Shown here: in pieces, positions 26,160 through 38,862 of the stretch
Layout: each line of letters opens with the position of its first letter
Position numbering within the stretch: the first letter of the stretch is position 1
DNA from: Dasyornis broadbenti
Taxonomy: Eukaryota; Chordata; Aves; Passeriformes; Dasyornithidae
DNA: 64,000 bases
Direction: 5' to 3'
NCBI GenBank assembly: GCA_013397935.1
Contig: VZRN01004407.1
Span: 2,532,186-2,596,185 of the forward strand
Program-made: the position numbers and the translations under genes
The notes under the pieces: model-generated
Seen by the model: the letters and a program-made list of their open reading frames with translations, nothing else
What the model was told of the DNA's origin: nothing
Databases searched by the model: none

Positions 26160-27630
26160 GTTTGTGCTGATGTATTTTGGCTCCACTTGCGGCAAGCTGC
26201 AGGAGATGTGGCTGGTTACAGCTCTGCAACACCTGTGCTTCAGTGTGGGAATGGGTAGGGACAAAGTGCTTTTAGGAAGCAGCAAAGATTTAGTTTAGTG
26301 GACAGGGATAACTGCAATGATTACTGAAAGTCAGAGGCACACAGACAGTGCTGAACGTAGCAGGACACACACAAAGAATATCATCTACAGTTCTTTCTGC
26401 ATAGAAACACGATATGAGACCCCTGAATTCTAATCATATTCTTCATAAAAGATATTCACATTTCTTGCTAAAATTCAGTAGGAAACTCTTCCCTCTTGGG
26501 ATGACAACAGAGATTACTTCAGAAACCCAAGCAAAACTACAGTAAGTAAATAAAATAATTTTGCTCTACAACTGCTTGGGCACAAAGCTGATAACTGACG
26601 TATAACTGATACAAAGTTCCATTTTGGTAACGACATCAAATTATTTTCTTTGCCCAAGAAATATCAGCCTTTCAGCCAGGTAGCTCTGCTCTCACAGGAT
26701 TCCTTCATAGCTCCCCTTTCTGGAGGGACACCCATTTACTACACCGTAGCCCAGGTGACATGGGTGATGACATCAAACAAGCACAACAGAGAGCTTTGTA
26801 TGTAGAATGATCTTACATTCAGGCACTAAAGTGCAAAAGAGAAAGGGGTGCAGTGTTTACTAAATGTTTGACAATGACTGAACAAGACAGTATGCTTAGA
26901 ACGAGTTAATATGATGGATTCTGGTATCCAGGGAGCAAAGAAGTCTACTAACAATATTTAAAATCCCTGTCAAAATTTTAAAACTTTTTATTTCAAAAAT
27001 TGTGTTCATTTACAATTTACAGATAAATTTGACTCAACCACACAAAACTCACATGAAAATATTTAAAGGTCATTTGATTGAAATCAATTAAATTCCTACA
27101 ATTTAATGTCAATAGCTACCATGCATCCAGAGTCAATTAATATGGTGAGCTATAGGGGATCTTTGTTTCCCTAATGAACAGGCACTAATTAAATTACTTC
27201 AACTACGTTCACACTGTAAATGCTCAGCTTTAAGAGCTACAGCCAATTCTCTCAGGATTAGTTGGGCAGACCCCCTGGAGAAACCTGAAATCTCACAGTA
27301 ATTGTGCAGTCTCCTTTCTTCAGCTTGCATTTAAAAAATGCTCTCAGACTTAAAAGTTCATGTGCCACTTCATCACATTTTTAGCTGGTGCAAAGGTCCA
27401 TCATTAAAGAATGACAAAGAAACTCCTAAGGTATTCTAATCTGTTTCCAGGGTTATGCCTGCCCGTGGATTGCCTGGCTTTGTAGGATGACACTTTTTCT
27501 TTCTCAGTTTGCCCTGGTTGAGCTGAATACAAATTCAACATTATTTCCTTCCCGTTCTTCTTGTAGCTGGACAGATACTCAGTGGATTTCAACTGTCTTT
27601 TGAATTTACATTGATGAGTAAAATAGAACT

Positions 27631-27675
27631 TAAAAAAAAAAACCACCAAAAAACAACAAAACCCCCAACCCCAAA
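27631..27675 (+). repeat. A-tract followed by A/C-only low-complexity sequence
   Basis: An A11 run (27632-27642) continues as 'ccaccaaaaaacaac' and 'aaaacccccaaccccaaag' with neither G nor T until 27676. The same A-run-then-CCAAAC style recurs near 2579, 4317, 22490, 35386 and 51649, and in reverse near 12700 and 57400. Confidence 0.6.
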
Positions 27676-30600
27676 GTGAACAAAAGTGAAATATGAAGGC
27701 TACTAGTATTAATTTGGAACTTTGAGGCACTTTGCTATGAAAATTGGAAATTGCACCATTTGTGCATCTGGTCCTGAGTTCTCTTTTAGTTCCCTCTCTA
27801 GTTACAGATAAGGAAATAATGAACAAGCCTGGAAAGAGTGAAAGCTGAAAGGACATTTCACAGGGACTGGTAAAAATTCCTTTACAACTGACTTTTGTAT
27901 ACTTCTTGAGCCTGTAAAATAGGTTCAGCAAATGGCAAAGCCACAGTTTGGAAAGCATTTAGTGGAGAAAACTCCTGGACTATTACATTGTGATTTCAAC
28001 TCTGATTCAGTAAGCAATCCTCCTTTGAAGTTTTATATATCTGTTAATAAGTATAGACTTAAGGGAGAAGAGATAAACTGTCCAGTGTCTAAAAAATCCC
28101 CACATGAATTCTGTGTGGCTAAGCAAAAATCTTAAAGTAAATTCTTTAAAAGGTAATCTCTATTCATGTTACACAAAACTGCTTTTTTAGTAAAGTAAGC
28201 TCAATCTAAATAAAAAGTAAGCCAAACTGCTACATAGAATACATTTTAAAGAAATTAATTTATACCATACTCTTCCCAATCACATTTTAAATTCTTTTGA
28301 GAAGTACTTGCCGTAAAGATTTCTCTCTCTTTTTTTTTTAAATTATTCTAGATTTTTAACTCTCAATATTTTACATGCTGATTAAATATTTTATAGGTTT
28401 GACAGTGTCAATGATATTTGCATATAATTATACTGCATAAAAAATACATTTCTTTGGCACACTGTACAACTTTCAGTATGCTAGAGACTGCAGAGAAAAA
28501 TGTAGCAGACATTATTTAATTAGTTGCATTCAAACAGAGCTTTGCAAAGCAAATATGAAAATATGGAACTTCTTAGTCCTTCTTTACTTTCCAGAGGCAC
28601 TGTAACAGATACAGAGAATCATTTTCTGCTTATTATGAAAAGTAGAAAACCAAACACTACCAAGACCTTTACAATACAGACGGCAATACAAAACCTTTTA
28701 CCATATATCCATAAAATTTAGCAGCAGAAAGAAGAAAAAGGCATTACTTTGCTCATGTATTCCTAGCACTAGAACAGATGTAACTATATTTTCAATTCTT
28801 TTAATATTATCCTTGGTTAATCAATGGTCATTCTTACTTACAGCATTTATTTGCCCTAATTTTGGTATATTTTTAATAAATGGGTGAAATAAATTTCCTT
28901 AGTTTGACAATACTACTGCCTACAGGAGCAAGCGTAGCACTGAAGTTACTCAGGAATATACTGCCTCATCCTGCAGCTATTGAAGTTAATAGCAAGATTC
29001 CCACTGGATTTTCACAGAGACAGGATTTTACTCCAAAGTTCCTGGCAGGTCGTCAAACTGCTTGAATTAACAGGTCTTTTCTGTTAGGGAAACTCACTGG
29101 GGGTTTGGAGCTCATTTTGTGAGCTGCATGCATGCAATTGCTCTTTGGGTAATACAAGCTGGCCGTACAAACTCCACCAGCAAACTTACTAGAACAGGGT
29201 GCAATTCCACCTGCATCCAAAAATAGCTGCTGCCATCACGGATGCACAAATGCTCTGTGTTATAATACTATGATAATTACTTGTAACCAGTGTGGAAAAT
29301 TACTCCATCTAAATGCAGAAAATAGTAAATACAAATTTATGTCGCTCGAAAGTTGGGCTTATTCGCTCGTTTTCACTCAAATCAAAAAGTAAAAAAAGTC
29401 AATATGTTCTTCCTCTCCGATCAGTACAGTGTTTTCCAGTGCAGTTCCTAACACTAAACAGCTCTGTTTTCAGGAGATACTCATCTCTACATAAATACTA
29501 TAGATCAGCACTATATCACATCACTGCACGTGTATGCACAGCACTGAGAAGTGCTAACAGAAAAGTCACAGCCTTTTTCTTCCCTTTCCCCACGACATTC
29601 ACAGTGGGGGGATTCATAATCCAGTTTTTACCACACACAAATTGTTTCACTTTCAAAGCAGTATAACCTATTAGTAGCAACACACCTCTTCCAGAGATTT
29701 CACCTCTGCAGACATTTGCAGAAAAATAACTATTTATAACTATTTTCTTCAATTTTTAAGGTAGATTATCAATATTAGAGAAGTGTACAAAAATAAACAA
29801 AAGACACAGAAAGGTACCAGTGCTTAGATAGTGTTTACAAGTATCATTGTATGCTCTCCCCTCATTACTATTTGCTGGACATGCTTGTAGAAGCGTTGCT
29901 GGGACAGCAGACTGAAGCAGGATTATTCCTGTTAGTAAGATTTGTCCAGTTTTAACGTTTCTTGTGTGAGAACCAGAGAAGGTGAAAAGGCAGGTTTCAA
30001 TCTAATTCTGACTCTGTCGAAACAAGGTACTAACATAAGGAATGTGACCTTTATTAAATTAAAGCAGCTATATGTTACATTTTTGCACAATACTTTAAAA
30101 TGCCGAACACCACAGTCACCCACTTAGTACATATGCTCCTGGAAAGAATAGTAGGCTACTGTGCCTCATTCCTTATGTCACTATAGGAGAAAATAGTTTA
30201 AAATGGTCAAAACTATTACAGGATTCTATAGTAAAAGTTTTACATATTTTTTCATTAATAAATAATAAAAGCATAATATCCTAAAAGGAGTGTCACCCTG
30301 TACTTCCAGGTGGATTAGAGCAAAATTATTATTCCTTGATCAGCAGGGTGTCTGCTCTCTCACCCAATTTATAAAAGGTCTTTTTCAGATGTCAAAGGAT
30401 TTTAAGGCAGTAAAATTCGTCTTTAAAACATGACAGAAAAAAAATCAACTTTTTAACTGCAGCCTCAACAAGGGTAACTGTTCCTCTTTCCACAGTAAGA
30501 GGATTCCTCTTTCTTAGGAATACTGTGTTTAATACCAGTCATACTACCTATAGCTATCTGACATACTTTCAGCTAAGCCATTTCGCTTATAAACTTCACC

Positions 30601-33600
30601 CAGCTGTTCCACAGCCAAGAGTTGATTTAAGGTCAGATCTTGCAATGAAGGTGGTTTACATCTGCTTACCCAGGTTCCTTAGGTGAAGAAACTGACTTGA
30701 CTTCATCTGTGGTCAGAATCAGTTCAAGTAAGGAGGTGTTTGTAAGAAAACAACTGAACTTAGATTGTTTGGCCCCATTTTCTCCCAGTTTTATCTGTCT
30801 CTCGCTCTTTATTTTTTTTCCCTAGCAGAACTGACTTGCTGGTGCTCCTTTGCCTGTTACATGCCCACACACACAATAATTCAAGGATTTGTGCCATATG
30901 CAGCTTTAGCACTCTCTGTACAAAATCTAGCCATGAGGCCTTAAACAGTTCCTCTTTAGCTAGTTACATCTGACACTAGAAGAAAAAGAGAAAAAAAGAA
31001 AAGACCCAGACCCTTTGTTTTGGATGGAACAGAAGGATTTGAGTTTACAGAGTGTAGAAGACAGCTGGTGCCAGTGCATATGCTTAAAAGTCAGAGCAGT
31101 TCCTACTCCAGCGTGGTTCTGGGTGACAGCAAACATTTCTGCCAATGCAGTGCAGAGCCCAGGGGAGACAGGACAAACTGAGATATTACATTTTGTGTTC
31201 TACCTCTGCTAAAGCACAAGAATTTAAAGTTTATTTGAAAGGGGCAAGTACCAACACCAAGTATACACGCATTTTGATCATAACTCCAACGTTATTTTAG
31301 TGTTTCTGAGCCTGCCAATAAATCGTCTTTAAGGTAGATGTAACGCTGCATATCAGAGACACGGCTAAGTATAAACATAGCTGAATGATCTCTAACTTGC
31401 TTTAGTTCTTGAATTAAAAAATGCAGGTGTTTGAAACTAAAGCTGTGAAACTCTTCAGAGCCTGAAGGTAAAAAGAAAATTAGTAAGCTCATTTCTGATG
31501 CCACGGTCGCAATTATGTGTACACAGCTTAGTTTAAAGCTTTTTAAAATCTATCTACATCAGTAGGGTTGAGTTCAGCTTCTTCCAGGCAGATTGCAACA
31601 ACCACCAGCCCCCCACCCCACCACTGCCACCCCAAAGGAGGTGTGTATGCAAATCCACTGCCTTATCACCCACCAGGAAATGTTTATGAGATAAAGGTTT
31701 ATATCTCATAAAGAAAAAAGCACAGTTATTAAATAATCTGTTGGAATAACCGTGTTAAAAAACAATAAGACACAGATACAGGCATTACAGATGGAAACCA
31801 TTATACCCATGAACAATATGAGGAAAAATGCAACAAATGTTGTGTAAGGTATCATAAATAGACATAATATTAGCTTAACATTCTCTCTGTGAAAAGGTAA
31901 CTGATTATGAGGCAGACGTTATGAATCTGAATTTTAGCAATGATTTTTATATGATTGCACACAAATATTAGTTATGGTGGAGGAGGAGTAGCTTTAAAGA
32001 GCTATTCTTAGTGCTATTTAATGAAAGTATTATGGGGTAGGCATAAAAAAAAACACCCCATCAGGCTGCAAGAAGGTTATCAGCTCTTGAAGGACTGATA
32101 TGAAGACTGATATTTCACATTTATATTAACTAACATGGAGTAGGAATGCATTAACGACAGCCATTGCTGGCACAAAATGTGGCATTTTAAAAACAAACGT
32201 GGATTAGGTTTTTACAAAGATAGTCTAACTGGCCTTTGGAAAAGAAACAGAAAAGGGATTAATATGAAGGGCAGAGACTAATTTCTGTTATTAAGTGGGA
32301 AACTCATCATTTAAGGATGAAGGGGGGAAGAGAAACTCACCTGTGTTAATCAATACAGAGTCAAATACAAGTTTGAAAATAGAAGACATTAAGAAGCTGA
32401 GAGAGTCTACAGCATCAGTCACAGCACACCTGCAATATTGCTTAAAGTATATGTTCAAGAGACATGAATTCATAACAGAGAAGAGCTTAACCTACTGTGT
32501 ATAGTAAATGTATAATGTAAGAGGAGATGGAATATCTTCCTGTAAATAAATCAGCTGCTAAACTCTGGGGGAGGCAGAACCTGGAAGAGCATTATTTAAT
32601 GGTTATTGCCAGCCTAACAGAAACAAATGATGTGGTAGAAACATCATAATGTTCAGCTTGATGTTTAAGAAAGGGATATCATTAAACAGCCCCAGAAGAC
32701 TCTCCAGTGTCTCCAGATGTATGAAGCAAGAGAAAAACCTAAAATTTAATTAAGTATTATTAATTAGTGAATCCTGCATGTACAATGTAGCTACCACTCT
32801 TCAAAGATATCTGGTAAATATTAGTCCTTCCATAAAGCTGCCCAGCCTAAAACTCTTGTGTAGAAAAACTATCTGGAACACTTCTAATTTCGAGGGGTAT
32901 GAGAAGAGAGTTTATGCACAATAATGTTCTGAGTCCTAGTTAAACTTTTTTTCAGGTTACCGAAAGTACAGCCTAGAAAAGCCACAATAATGCCATCTAA
33001 TCATAGTTTCTTATTATATACACCATGAAGTTTAACTGCTCTTTGTCACAAACAAAGTGCTCAGGCAACACAGATTTCAACATGCAAGAAAACTTAATAA
33101 ACATTTTCTTTTCTTATTTTCTTGTCAAACCAATAAGGCAATTAAAAAGCATGTTCATAATGTTTCAAATACTCTAGCTGCCTTTGAATTGATTCATCTG
33201 GTGTTTATGCAACAAGAAGTAGAAAAAAAAAATCGGATTAAACCGAAATCCAAATAATCATCCTCCTCAACCATACCCAAATGTTTTAGTTCTAGGCATA
33301 TATTGATAACACTGATCCAATCACTTTCTGGTAGATGACAAAGTACAAAAATCATGTTGACCCAGGGGAAGGTGAAGCTTTTTTAAAGGAATAGACAAAT
33401 CATACCTGATGCAGTAAATTTTTCCTCAAGAGATTAAAAATTAAGAAATTTTGTACAATAAAGAAAACTATTCTGCTATATGATAACTGTTTTGGTGGAG
33501 GCTGGGGCACTAGCTAATTACTAGTGATAAAGAGATCAACAGAAAGTTTTTATGTAAGCCATGCAGATAATCCCACAATTTCAGTGATGGTTAAAGGTAG

Positions 33601-36499
33601 CTGTATATGGTTTATCCATAATAAATCAAAATAGCTAAAGGATGAACAAAGACAATTAATTCTATTAAGCTCTATTAAAGTCAAAGTATGAGGGAAGTTG
33701 TAAACAAGCTTCTCCAAATTATTGTTTTTAAAATTGCTATCTATGTTTATCCACCCTACAGCTATGTAAAAGTATAGTTTTATTTCATCTTACATATATT
33801 TCATCATACATCTTTCAACAGAAATCTTTGACCTCTACACTGTCTCATGAAAGGGCTGATTTAGAGACTGACATAATTTGAAAAGACAAACCATATTTAA
33901 ATGCTAGCATGTTTTTCTTTCAAGAACTGGTATTGACCTACTACTACTTACACTTAGGCATTGGTGGCATTTCTTGCAGGGCAATACATAAGCAAGCTGC
34001 GAGTTTGATTCAATTTGTTAACCTATAATAACCAGGATAAGAACTGCCTGATCTGAAAAAATCTGAAATTGTGTCTAAGATCAGTGATGGAAGACAGTAG
34101 TTAAGCTTTCATTTTTCCCTTCCCACCCCTAACCAGAACTTCTCTGCTCTTTCCTGCCAATGGGTAAATCAGGAAATACTTCAGAACTCCAGAACGTTAC
34201 AGGATCACAACAGTCTTCCTGCTACGTATTGGTGATAAACTTAACTTGATCAAAGTGTTATCCAGCCTTCAGCCCCACAAGAAATTGGATCTGACCGCAA
34301 TATTTAACAATCAGATATTATTAAGATATTCAGTCAATTCTGGGACTACAAAGTAGTTATTTTGAGGCCAATTCACTACTTGTCTTGCCTGGCATGCTAA
34401 GCCTCTCAGGAAAACCAGCAACTGCCTCAGATCTCGCCTGGGGCACAGCAAATCTGGGCAGGTGTCCTTACACCGTGTGCTGCTGCTGCTCAACAGGGCC
34501 GGAGCTGTGTTGGGACAGACGCACGCGCCATGGAAAGAGATAAAAGGAGTCTGAAATGCATAGAGAGTGTGATGTGGACCCAGAAATGGGGGCAGTTGTG
34601 CCTTTGGAGGCAAAGCTGTGTGTCAGTGGCTCTCCCCATCCATACTGAATTCCATTTCCAGCAATGCTCAGGCTGATGGTGGAATGTTCCCAGGTTTTCC
34701 TCTACAACAGAGCTCATCCAATTTGCCTCTACTGAAAAACCAGTGCAGCTCCTGAGGAAACATTTGTGGATCCAAGCTTCCCAGACTGTCCTGACAAAAC
34801 ATGTATTTTCAGAACCTGACTGCTAGGTTAGCGAACATAGAGAAATTTATATTCCCGCATTCCAAAAGTATTTCTATTTTTAGTATATTGGCATTTTTTA
34901 ATCTCTGCTAGTGGGTTTTGAAACATAATGTCTCATTTGAATACATTAGCATATCAGTACCACAAGGTCATTTCAGTATGCAGGAGAAGAAAGCAGTTTT
35001 ACATGCTATTATTTTCCAAAGAAACTAGGAGAAGCAAGAGAGTAAATAGCCTACTATTTTGTTAGAAAGACCTCAAAACCAAAATCACATGCACAAAATA
35101 AAGAAAAAAAAAGTTAAAAAAAAAAGGCAGACACCATTCAAACAATTCATTCAATAATCATTTGATACATCTGTGTCATGGATGGCTGTGGTCTAAACTG
35201 TTCTGGATCCTTTTTCCTTTATGGATTTTCAAAACATCCAATATTGTTTTTCATATGTAAACATCACAAAAGTCTATGATGACAAAAACAACACAATTAA
35301 AAGGATTCACAGTATTTTACTCATTGTTGCTAAGCAACTTTTCATTTGTAAACCATTACATTTCTGGTCAGGATGAGCAGTAGAGCAAGCAAAAAAACCC
35401 CAAAACAAAAGGAGCAGCCTGTTCAATAGCACTGCTTACCTGAGAGTCCACCATGGTTACTGCACTGGGCTTGTTGTGACAATCATGACACTCAGAAAAA
35501 TCTTTTAATCAACAGTGGTCCCGTGACAGAGGTAATTGCAGTTTCCTGTCTTTGTAAATTCATAAACGGTCTACCAGAGATGAGCAATCCAAGATGATTT
35601 TTTCATTAAAAGATCCAAATGATATATTCATCTGCAGTAAATCTGCAGATTTGAAAATTTCAAATATTATACACTGCATATAATCATACTGTAATCCAAA
35701 ACAGAGATTCATGATGATATTTTATATTACAGATGTCCAATAAATTCCAGAAATTCAGCTGAAGGCTAACAATTAGAGGCAACATGGCATTAATTTTGAA
35801 TTTGTTTTGCTTATCAGGGAAACACTAACTTTAAAATTCACCAAGAAATTAGGTTTCGGACTTGCTTGCTCTCATTGTGCATCTAGATCCATGCCTATAG
35901 TTTGGATCCATCCATCCAAAGTATGTTTGAGAACATAAAAACCTGAACAGGAAATAGACCAGTAGAAAATAGAAAGGTCATCATCAAATTATAATTCTTT
36001 TTGATGTTATCAAATTCCTTCATCTTTCATTTGCTTTCATTATTCTTCAAAGAGACTTAAAAAATTACTCCTCCCCTTTTGATCTGTACAGCAATCAGAA
36101 AGCCCACACGTTAATATTTTCCACTAATATATTGAGAAATTAGGGTAAAAATTAATTTAGGGAGCATAAGGGTTTTCTTAAATTATAGGATATTTCAGAG
36201 GGTAGTTACACTGCTTCTTGAACTTTTGAATTTTCAGAGTGATAGGCTGAGCAAAAAAGCTTCTATTTGCACTTTATAAGGCATTCATGTATCCAATTAA
36301 GATTAGTAAAGGCTACAGAAGTTTGTGAAAGCATCCAAGGAAATGATTTGAGGATTCAAAGGAAGTTTTCTTTCACTTCTTGGCTGTGGTGGAAAAATAA
36401 CATACTTATTAGCATAATTCTTTAGAGAAACATAAACACCTGTGTACACTTTGACTATTTAAAATTCAAACCCTAACATTTCAATTATTTAAATCTGTT
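27676..36499. other. Non-coding AT-rich stretch, no gene recognised
   Basis: I recognise no gene. The 184-codon minus-strand frame at 27404-27958, which overlaps the start of this block, has no domain and crosses low-complexity DNA. Visible structure: the 12-bp palindrome TGCATGCATGCA at 29125-29136; a 27-base pure purine run at 30978-31004; a C-rich stretch at about 31597-31635; a modestly CpG-richer segment at about 34433-34530 with a 100-codon featureless frame over it; and A-rich sequence at 35101-35126 and 35386-35410. Confidence 0.6.
30978..31004 (+). repeat. Pure purine tract (27 bases)
   Basis: An unbroken run of A and G, mostly A with isolated G, ends at 'ccc'. Polypurine tracts of this length are common in vertebrate non-coding DNA and can form triplex structures. 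No further inference is possible. Confidence 0.7.
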
Positions 36500-37120
36500 T
36501 CTTATTCTTCTGTACCACCAGATGTGCCCTACTCCTTCTGACGATGAGAAGAGCTGATTTCCAAAGCTCTGTCCACACAGCCGTCCTCTGAAGTGCGCTA
36601 GGTAGAGGGGAATAATCCCTTTCCTTGCTCTACTGCGTGTGTTCCTGCTCACACAGCCAAAGTGGTTGCTGGCCACCTTTGCTGCCAGGGCACCTTCCTT
36701 GCCCACATGCCACTTGCTGCCCAGCAGGACCCCCATGGCCTTTTCCACAGCGCTGCTCCCCGGGCAGTCAGTGCCCAGCCTGCCCTGCTCTCCGTTCCTC
36801 GGGCAGGACTTAGAGCCTGTCCCTGCTGAGTTCCACGTGGTTCCCATCGGACCATTCCTCCAACCTGGCTAGGTCTGAGCAGCAGCCCTGCTCTCGACAG
36901 ATGAGCTGCTCCCTGCAGTTGTGTGTCACCTGCAAACCTGCTCTCCATCACCTCATGCACACCTCTGCTTAAAAAGTTACACAGCACGGGGCCCAGGACA
37001 GACCTCTGTGCTGTTGCATGTCTTACTGGCACCCAGAGAGAGTGCAACCCCCTCCTCTGGCTTTGAGCATAGAAACCTTTTCCTTGCTCATATGTTTGTC
37101 CATCCATCCAGACTGCAACA
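36500..37120 (-). mobile_element. CR1 LINE ORF2 reverse-transcriptase fragment (broken)
   Basis: Minus-strand translation gives blocks of the CR1 ORF2 reverse transcriptase in the right order. A 'WMDG' block (about 37110) precedes 'SVLGPVL' (36982-37002), which corresponds to the family's QGSVLGP block. 'FAGDTQL' follows, its first four codons at 36925-36936, at the position of the catalytic F/Y-A-D-D box. After a frame change come 'EKAMGVLLGSK', 'ALAAKVASNHFGC' and 'KGIIPLYL' (about 36592-36745). The first Asp of the catalytic pair is replaced by Gly, and the two halves are in different frames, so this copy cannot encode an active enzyme. It covers only the palm and thumb part of the enzyme; the endonuclease domain and 3' tail are absent. 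Inferred to be an old, internally eroded insertion. Confidence 0.88.
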
Positions 37121-38001
37121 TCCCAGCTAGGACAGAACGATGCTATGTGAGACTGAATGGAAAATCCCAACAGCACTTTTTTAAAGCTCTTGACTTTGCC
37201 ATCTGAGCACTGAGAAATGCTACAGGTTCACAATTATTAATTATTTCTTTTTCTGTTCTTGTTCTTTTACTCCTACCTGCTCTAAATAATTTTATGCTCA
37301 TGTATACAGTAATTATTCTTCTCTCACAAGGAAGAAAAATTAACATCTAAATTACTTCAGAAAGCTAATAACCAGTAAAGCTGTTTGAGCTACTATGACT
37401 GCAGCAAATTAGTAGAAACAAAGCACCGTAAGATATGAACTGGACTTGTTTTTAAAGGAGACTATTTACTTGAACCAGGTCACATTTATAAAGATTACTT
37501 TTTATCTGATAGTGTGCGTAACTCTAATCTATTGATACTGAGAAAAAACTTTCTCTTGTTACTATTTTTGTAATGAAGGGAATTATCTCAGCAAAGTATA
37601 GCCAGTTATCATCTTATATTCCAGACACACAAAGAGGTTTCATACAAAACCTTTAATTAAGAAAAAGAAGGCAATTCATAAAGATTTTAATGGTCACTTT
37701 CATATCAGCAACTTTCAGTTAGCAAAAGAGAATTATTTTTTTGTCAAAAGCTAACGGAATCCTTAAGTCCAGAAGCAAAGTGTTGGCAGCAATTATTTCA
37801 GTGGGAATTACTGACAAGGTTACATAAAATTTTCTCAAGGGAAATGCAAACTTATGCTACATTATTTTAAAATAAGTTTGAATGTCTTTCTCAGAACTAG
37901 AATTTAGGAGTTTAAGTATGGAACATTTACATTATTACCAACATATGCAGTTGTTACTATAACTATACACAAAGAACAAAACCATATAGGATGTTGAAAT
38001 T
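37121..38001. other. Unique AT-rich DNA between two CR1 fragments
   Basis: About 0.9 kb with no gene or recognisable repeat. It separates two CR1 pieces that point in opposite directions. I see no junction, target-site duplication or shared sequence that would show how the two came to be adjacent. Confidence 0.55.
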
Positions 38002-38344
38002 GATTTAACACATTTTAGCAAATTTATCAATGACACCAAGCTGTGTGGTACAGGTGACACATTGGACAGAAGGGATGCCATCCACAGGGACCTTGACAGG
38101 CTTGAGAGGTAGGCCCTTGCAAACCTCATGAAGTTCAACAAGGCCAAGACAAGGTCCTGCGCCCCTGGGCTGGGGCAGTCCCAAGCACAAACACAGGCTG
38201 GATTGGAGCGCAAGAGAATGGATTGAGTGCAGCCCTTGAGAGAATGACTCGAGGGTGTTGGTTGACAAGAAGTTCAACATGACCTGGCAGTGTGCGCTTG
38301 CAACCCATAAAGCCAATCATGTCCTGGGCTGCATCCAAAGCAGC
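38002..38344 (+). mobile_element. CR1 LINE ORF2 reverse-transcriptase fragment (broken)
   Basis: Plus-strand translation from 38014 reads 'FSKFINDTKLCGT', then 'DAIHRDLDRLER', then 'ALANLMKFNKAK', the typical CR1 run from the catalytic box onward. In another frame from 38255 it reads 'VLVDKKFNMTWQCALAT' and 'KANHVLGCIQSS'. The catalytic box (38023-38034) is F-I-N-D, so the first catalytic Asp is lost. An in-frame TAG at 38110 stands where the family has Trp, and at least one frameshift lies between 38170 and 38255. Similarity stops at 38344, shortly before a T-rich low-complexity run at 38361-38379. This is a 5'- and 3'-truncated fossil that overlaps the same reverse-transcriptase region as the minus-strand copy at 36.5-37.1 kb but differs enough to be a separate insertion. 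Confidence 0.92.
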
Positions 38345-38545
38345 ACGACATTTAATACCCTTTTTTTTTATTTTTTTTAAGCAAAAGGAGACAGAAGCAA
38401 AAGCACACAATCAGAACGCTGGAAAGTGTGGACAGAGATTTAAATATTTTAGCAAACAAATCTTTCTGTGAGCACAGCCTTAATACCAGAAAATTTCAAG
38501 TCATCTGATAATGCACAGATGAAATTATGAAACAGACCTCTGTTC

Positions 38546-38581
38546 TCATATATGCATATACACATATATATATGTATAATG
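38546..38581. repeat. Short alternating AT repeat with palindromic core
   Basis: An ATATGCATATAC / CACATATATATATGTATA type run forms an imperfect dyad. It is ordinary microsatellite-like DNA. Confidence 0.55.
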
Positions 38582-38699
38582 ATACCATCTACACATTATC
38601 TGTCCTAGTGTGTAGGGCTGCTGTAACACCCAATTACACTATTACAGCATGGCATTTACTCTCAAAGTTTATACGCCTCTTACTTTCTCTGAATTGAGA

Positions 38700-38862
38700 A
38701 TTATTAATTCCTGTGACATTATTCACCACAATATCTCAAAGTGTTTTATAAAGCATCATTGGACAGATGGGGAAGCTGAGACACAGAATCATGAAGCAGC
38801 TTTCACAAGGTCATGCTGCAAGACTTCAGTAAAACCAAGAACAAATGTCATGGTCTCACCAT
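38700..38862 (+). mobile_element. Ancient MIR-like SINE relic
   Basis: The segment contains 'ggacagatggggaagctgag' and 'acacagaatc', followed by 'tttcacaaggtcatgctgca'. This resembles the widely shared amniote ancient-SINE (MIR/CORE-type) stretch with a 'cagatggggaaactgaggcacaga' block and a later 'caaggtca-cagc' block. Just upstream 'tctcaaagtgttttataaag' fits the usual preceding part. The copy is strongly diverged and the boundaries are approximate. A relic of a related L3/CR1-type LINE tail cannot be excluded by eye. Confidence 0.5.

Larger units (their letters stand above)
18263..27630. other. Non-coding AT-rich stretch, no gene recognised
   Basis: No gene, RNA gene or named repeat seen over about 9 kb. 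Very AT-rich blocks lie at about 21021-21270 (with an ATA/ATC trinucleotide run near 21046-21070) and 25060-25260. There is an A20 tract at 24283-24302 directly after a TTTTTTCCCCCC run, a 7-bp perfect GC palindrome at 26145-26159, and A/C-only sequence at about 22480-22540. Open frames are all short and featureless. Confidence 0.6.

Noticed and set aside
27404..27958. 184-codon open frame on the minus strand, the longest in the window
   Set aside because: No domain or family resemblance; it crosses the A/C-only low-complexity tract at 27631-27675. A frame of this length is plausible by chance over six frames of 64 kb.
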